The position numbers were made by a program, and so were the translations under genes. The notes beneath the pieces are model-generated. The model was given only the letters and a program-made list of their open reading frames with translations, was not told the origin of the DNA and ran no database searches. Positions 5,461 to 6,070 of a DNA stretch of 6,070 bases are shown here, one piece after another (position 1 is the stretch's first letter; each line of letters begins with the position of its first letter). The stretch comes from Selenomonas sp. Its GTDB lineage: Bacteria; Bacillota; Negativicutes; Selenomonadales; Selenomonadaceae. The DNA is taken from assembly GCA_003518745.1 (NCBI GenBank), contig DOYB01000217.1:1-6070 (forward strand), read 5' to 3'.

Positions 5461-6070
5461 TGGCCTTTCCGGAAGCCTTCTCCGGAGCAGCTTCCTGTGC
5501 CTCAGCTTCCTCCGGCGCATTGTTTCCCATCAGCTTTTCCCTTATCTTAGCCTCAATTTCCTGAGCCAGCTGCGGATTCTCCTTAAGGGCGGCCTTGGCA
5601 TTCTCCTTGCCCTGTCCAAGACGGGAACCCCCATAGGAGAACCATGCGCCGCTCTTTTCAACAATATCCAGTTCCACAGCCATGTCCACAATGCTTCCCA
5701 GCTTTGAGACTCCCTCGCCGTACATTATGTCGAACTCCGCCTGTTTGAAGGGAGGAGCCACCTTGTTCTTGACTACCTTGACACGGGTGCGGTTGCCGAT
5801 AACATCCTGTCCCTGTTTGATGCTGTCAATGCGCCTTACATCCATTCGCACAGACGCGTAGAACTTCAGCGCACGGCCGCCTGTAGTGGTCTCTGGATTG
5901 CCAAACATGACACCAACCTTTTCACGAATCTGATTGATAAAAATCGCAACCGTGCCCGACTTGCTGATAATACCTGTGAGCTTTCTCATTGCCTGACTCA
6001 TCAAACGGGCATGGAGTCCCACATGAGAATCGCCCATTTCTCCCTCAATTTCAGACTTAGGCACCAGCGC
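5432..6070 (-). CDS. recA: Recombinase RecA, C-terminal part
   Basis: The last 212 residues are present; the frame runs off the right edge, so roughly the first 140 residues with the Walker A motif are missing. RecA forms ATP-dependent filaments on single-stranded DNA, catalyses strand exchange and triggers LexA self-cleavage. Visible: the L1 region (EGEMGDSHVG...ARLMSQAMRKL), the strand TVAIFINQIREKVG leading into loop L2 (GVMFGNPETTTGGRALKF), the SVRMDVRRID and NRTRVKVVKNKVAPPFKQAEFDI blocks, and the C-terminal domain (GSWFSY-like GAWFSYGGSRLGQGKENA). The final about 30 residues are low complexity: first acidic and alanine-rich (APEEAEAQEAAPE), then three glycine-lysine units (SGKANGKSDGKEA). 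recX starts inside this tail. The promoter and any LexA site are outside the window. Confidence 0.98.
   Translation of the reverse strand, partial: ALVPKSEIEGEMGDSHVGLHARLMSQAMRKLTGIISKSGTVAIFINQIREKVGVMFGNPETTTGGRALKFYASVRMDVRRIDSIKQGQDVIGNRTRVKVVKNKVAPPFKQAEFDIMYGEGVSKLGSIVDMAVELDIVEKSGAWFSYGGSRLGQGKENAKAALKENPQLAQEIEAKIREKLMGNNAPEEAEAQEAAPEKASGKANGKSDGKEA

Noticed and set aside
5461..5520. A longer RecX with 20 extra arginine-rich N-terminal residues.
   Set aside because: These codons are the RecA tail out of frame, have no ribosome binding site at 5520, and do not resemble RecX; starts at 5460 or 5448 are better.

Overview
The window looks like ordinary chromosomal DNA from a low-to-mid GC member of the Bacillota (Firmicutes). 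The RecA, RadA and SerC sequences resemble clostridial and Negativicutes (Selenomonas-like) versions, strong AGGAGG-type ribosome binding sites are present, and the best promoter is almost perfect sigma-A consensus. Placement in the Negativicutes is only a weak guess from protein flavour. I see no mobile element, CRISPR array, tRNA or rRNA, and no sign of horizontally acquired cargo.

Layout, left to right. (1) The 3' end of a SIMPL-domain (DUF541) protein, then 18 bp later a full acyltransferase-3 membrane protein; both are on the + strand and probably co-transcribed. (2) On the - strand, converging on that pair with only 6 bp between stop codons, is radA, and upstream of it lemA; lemA-radA probably form one transcription unit read leftwards. 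(3) An intergenic region of about 275 bp (3556-3830) separates divergently transcribed lemA and serC. It holds a good promoter for each and several inverted repeats. (4) serC (+), apparently a single-gene unit with its own promoter, a GTG start and a strong terminator. (5) recA (3' part) and recX on the - strand, overlapping each other. recX ends inside the hairpin that also terminates serC, so this terminator is probably bidirectional.

Functional picture. Three genes concern homologous recombination: recA (strand exchange), recX (modulator of RecA filaments) and radA (branch-migration helicase acting with RecA). They lie in two separate - strand units split by serC, which supplies phosphoserine aminotransferase for serine biosynthesis (and in some bacteria pyridoxal phosphate synthesis). 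LemA, the SIMPL protein and the acyltransferase are envelope-associated or of uncertain role. I found no convincing undescribed system. The points most worth a second look are the inverted repeats between lemA and serC, the 12-bp repeats at the recA/recX junction that create two equivalent recX starts, and the SerC residue expected to stack on the cofactor.
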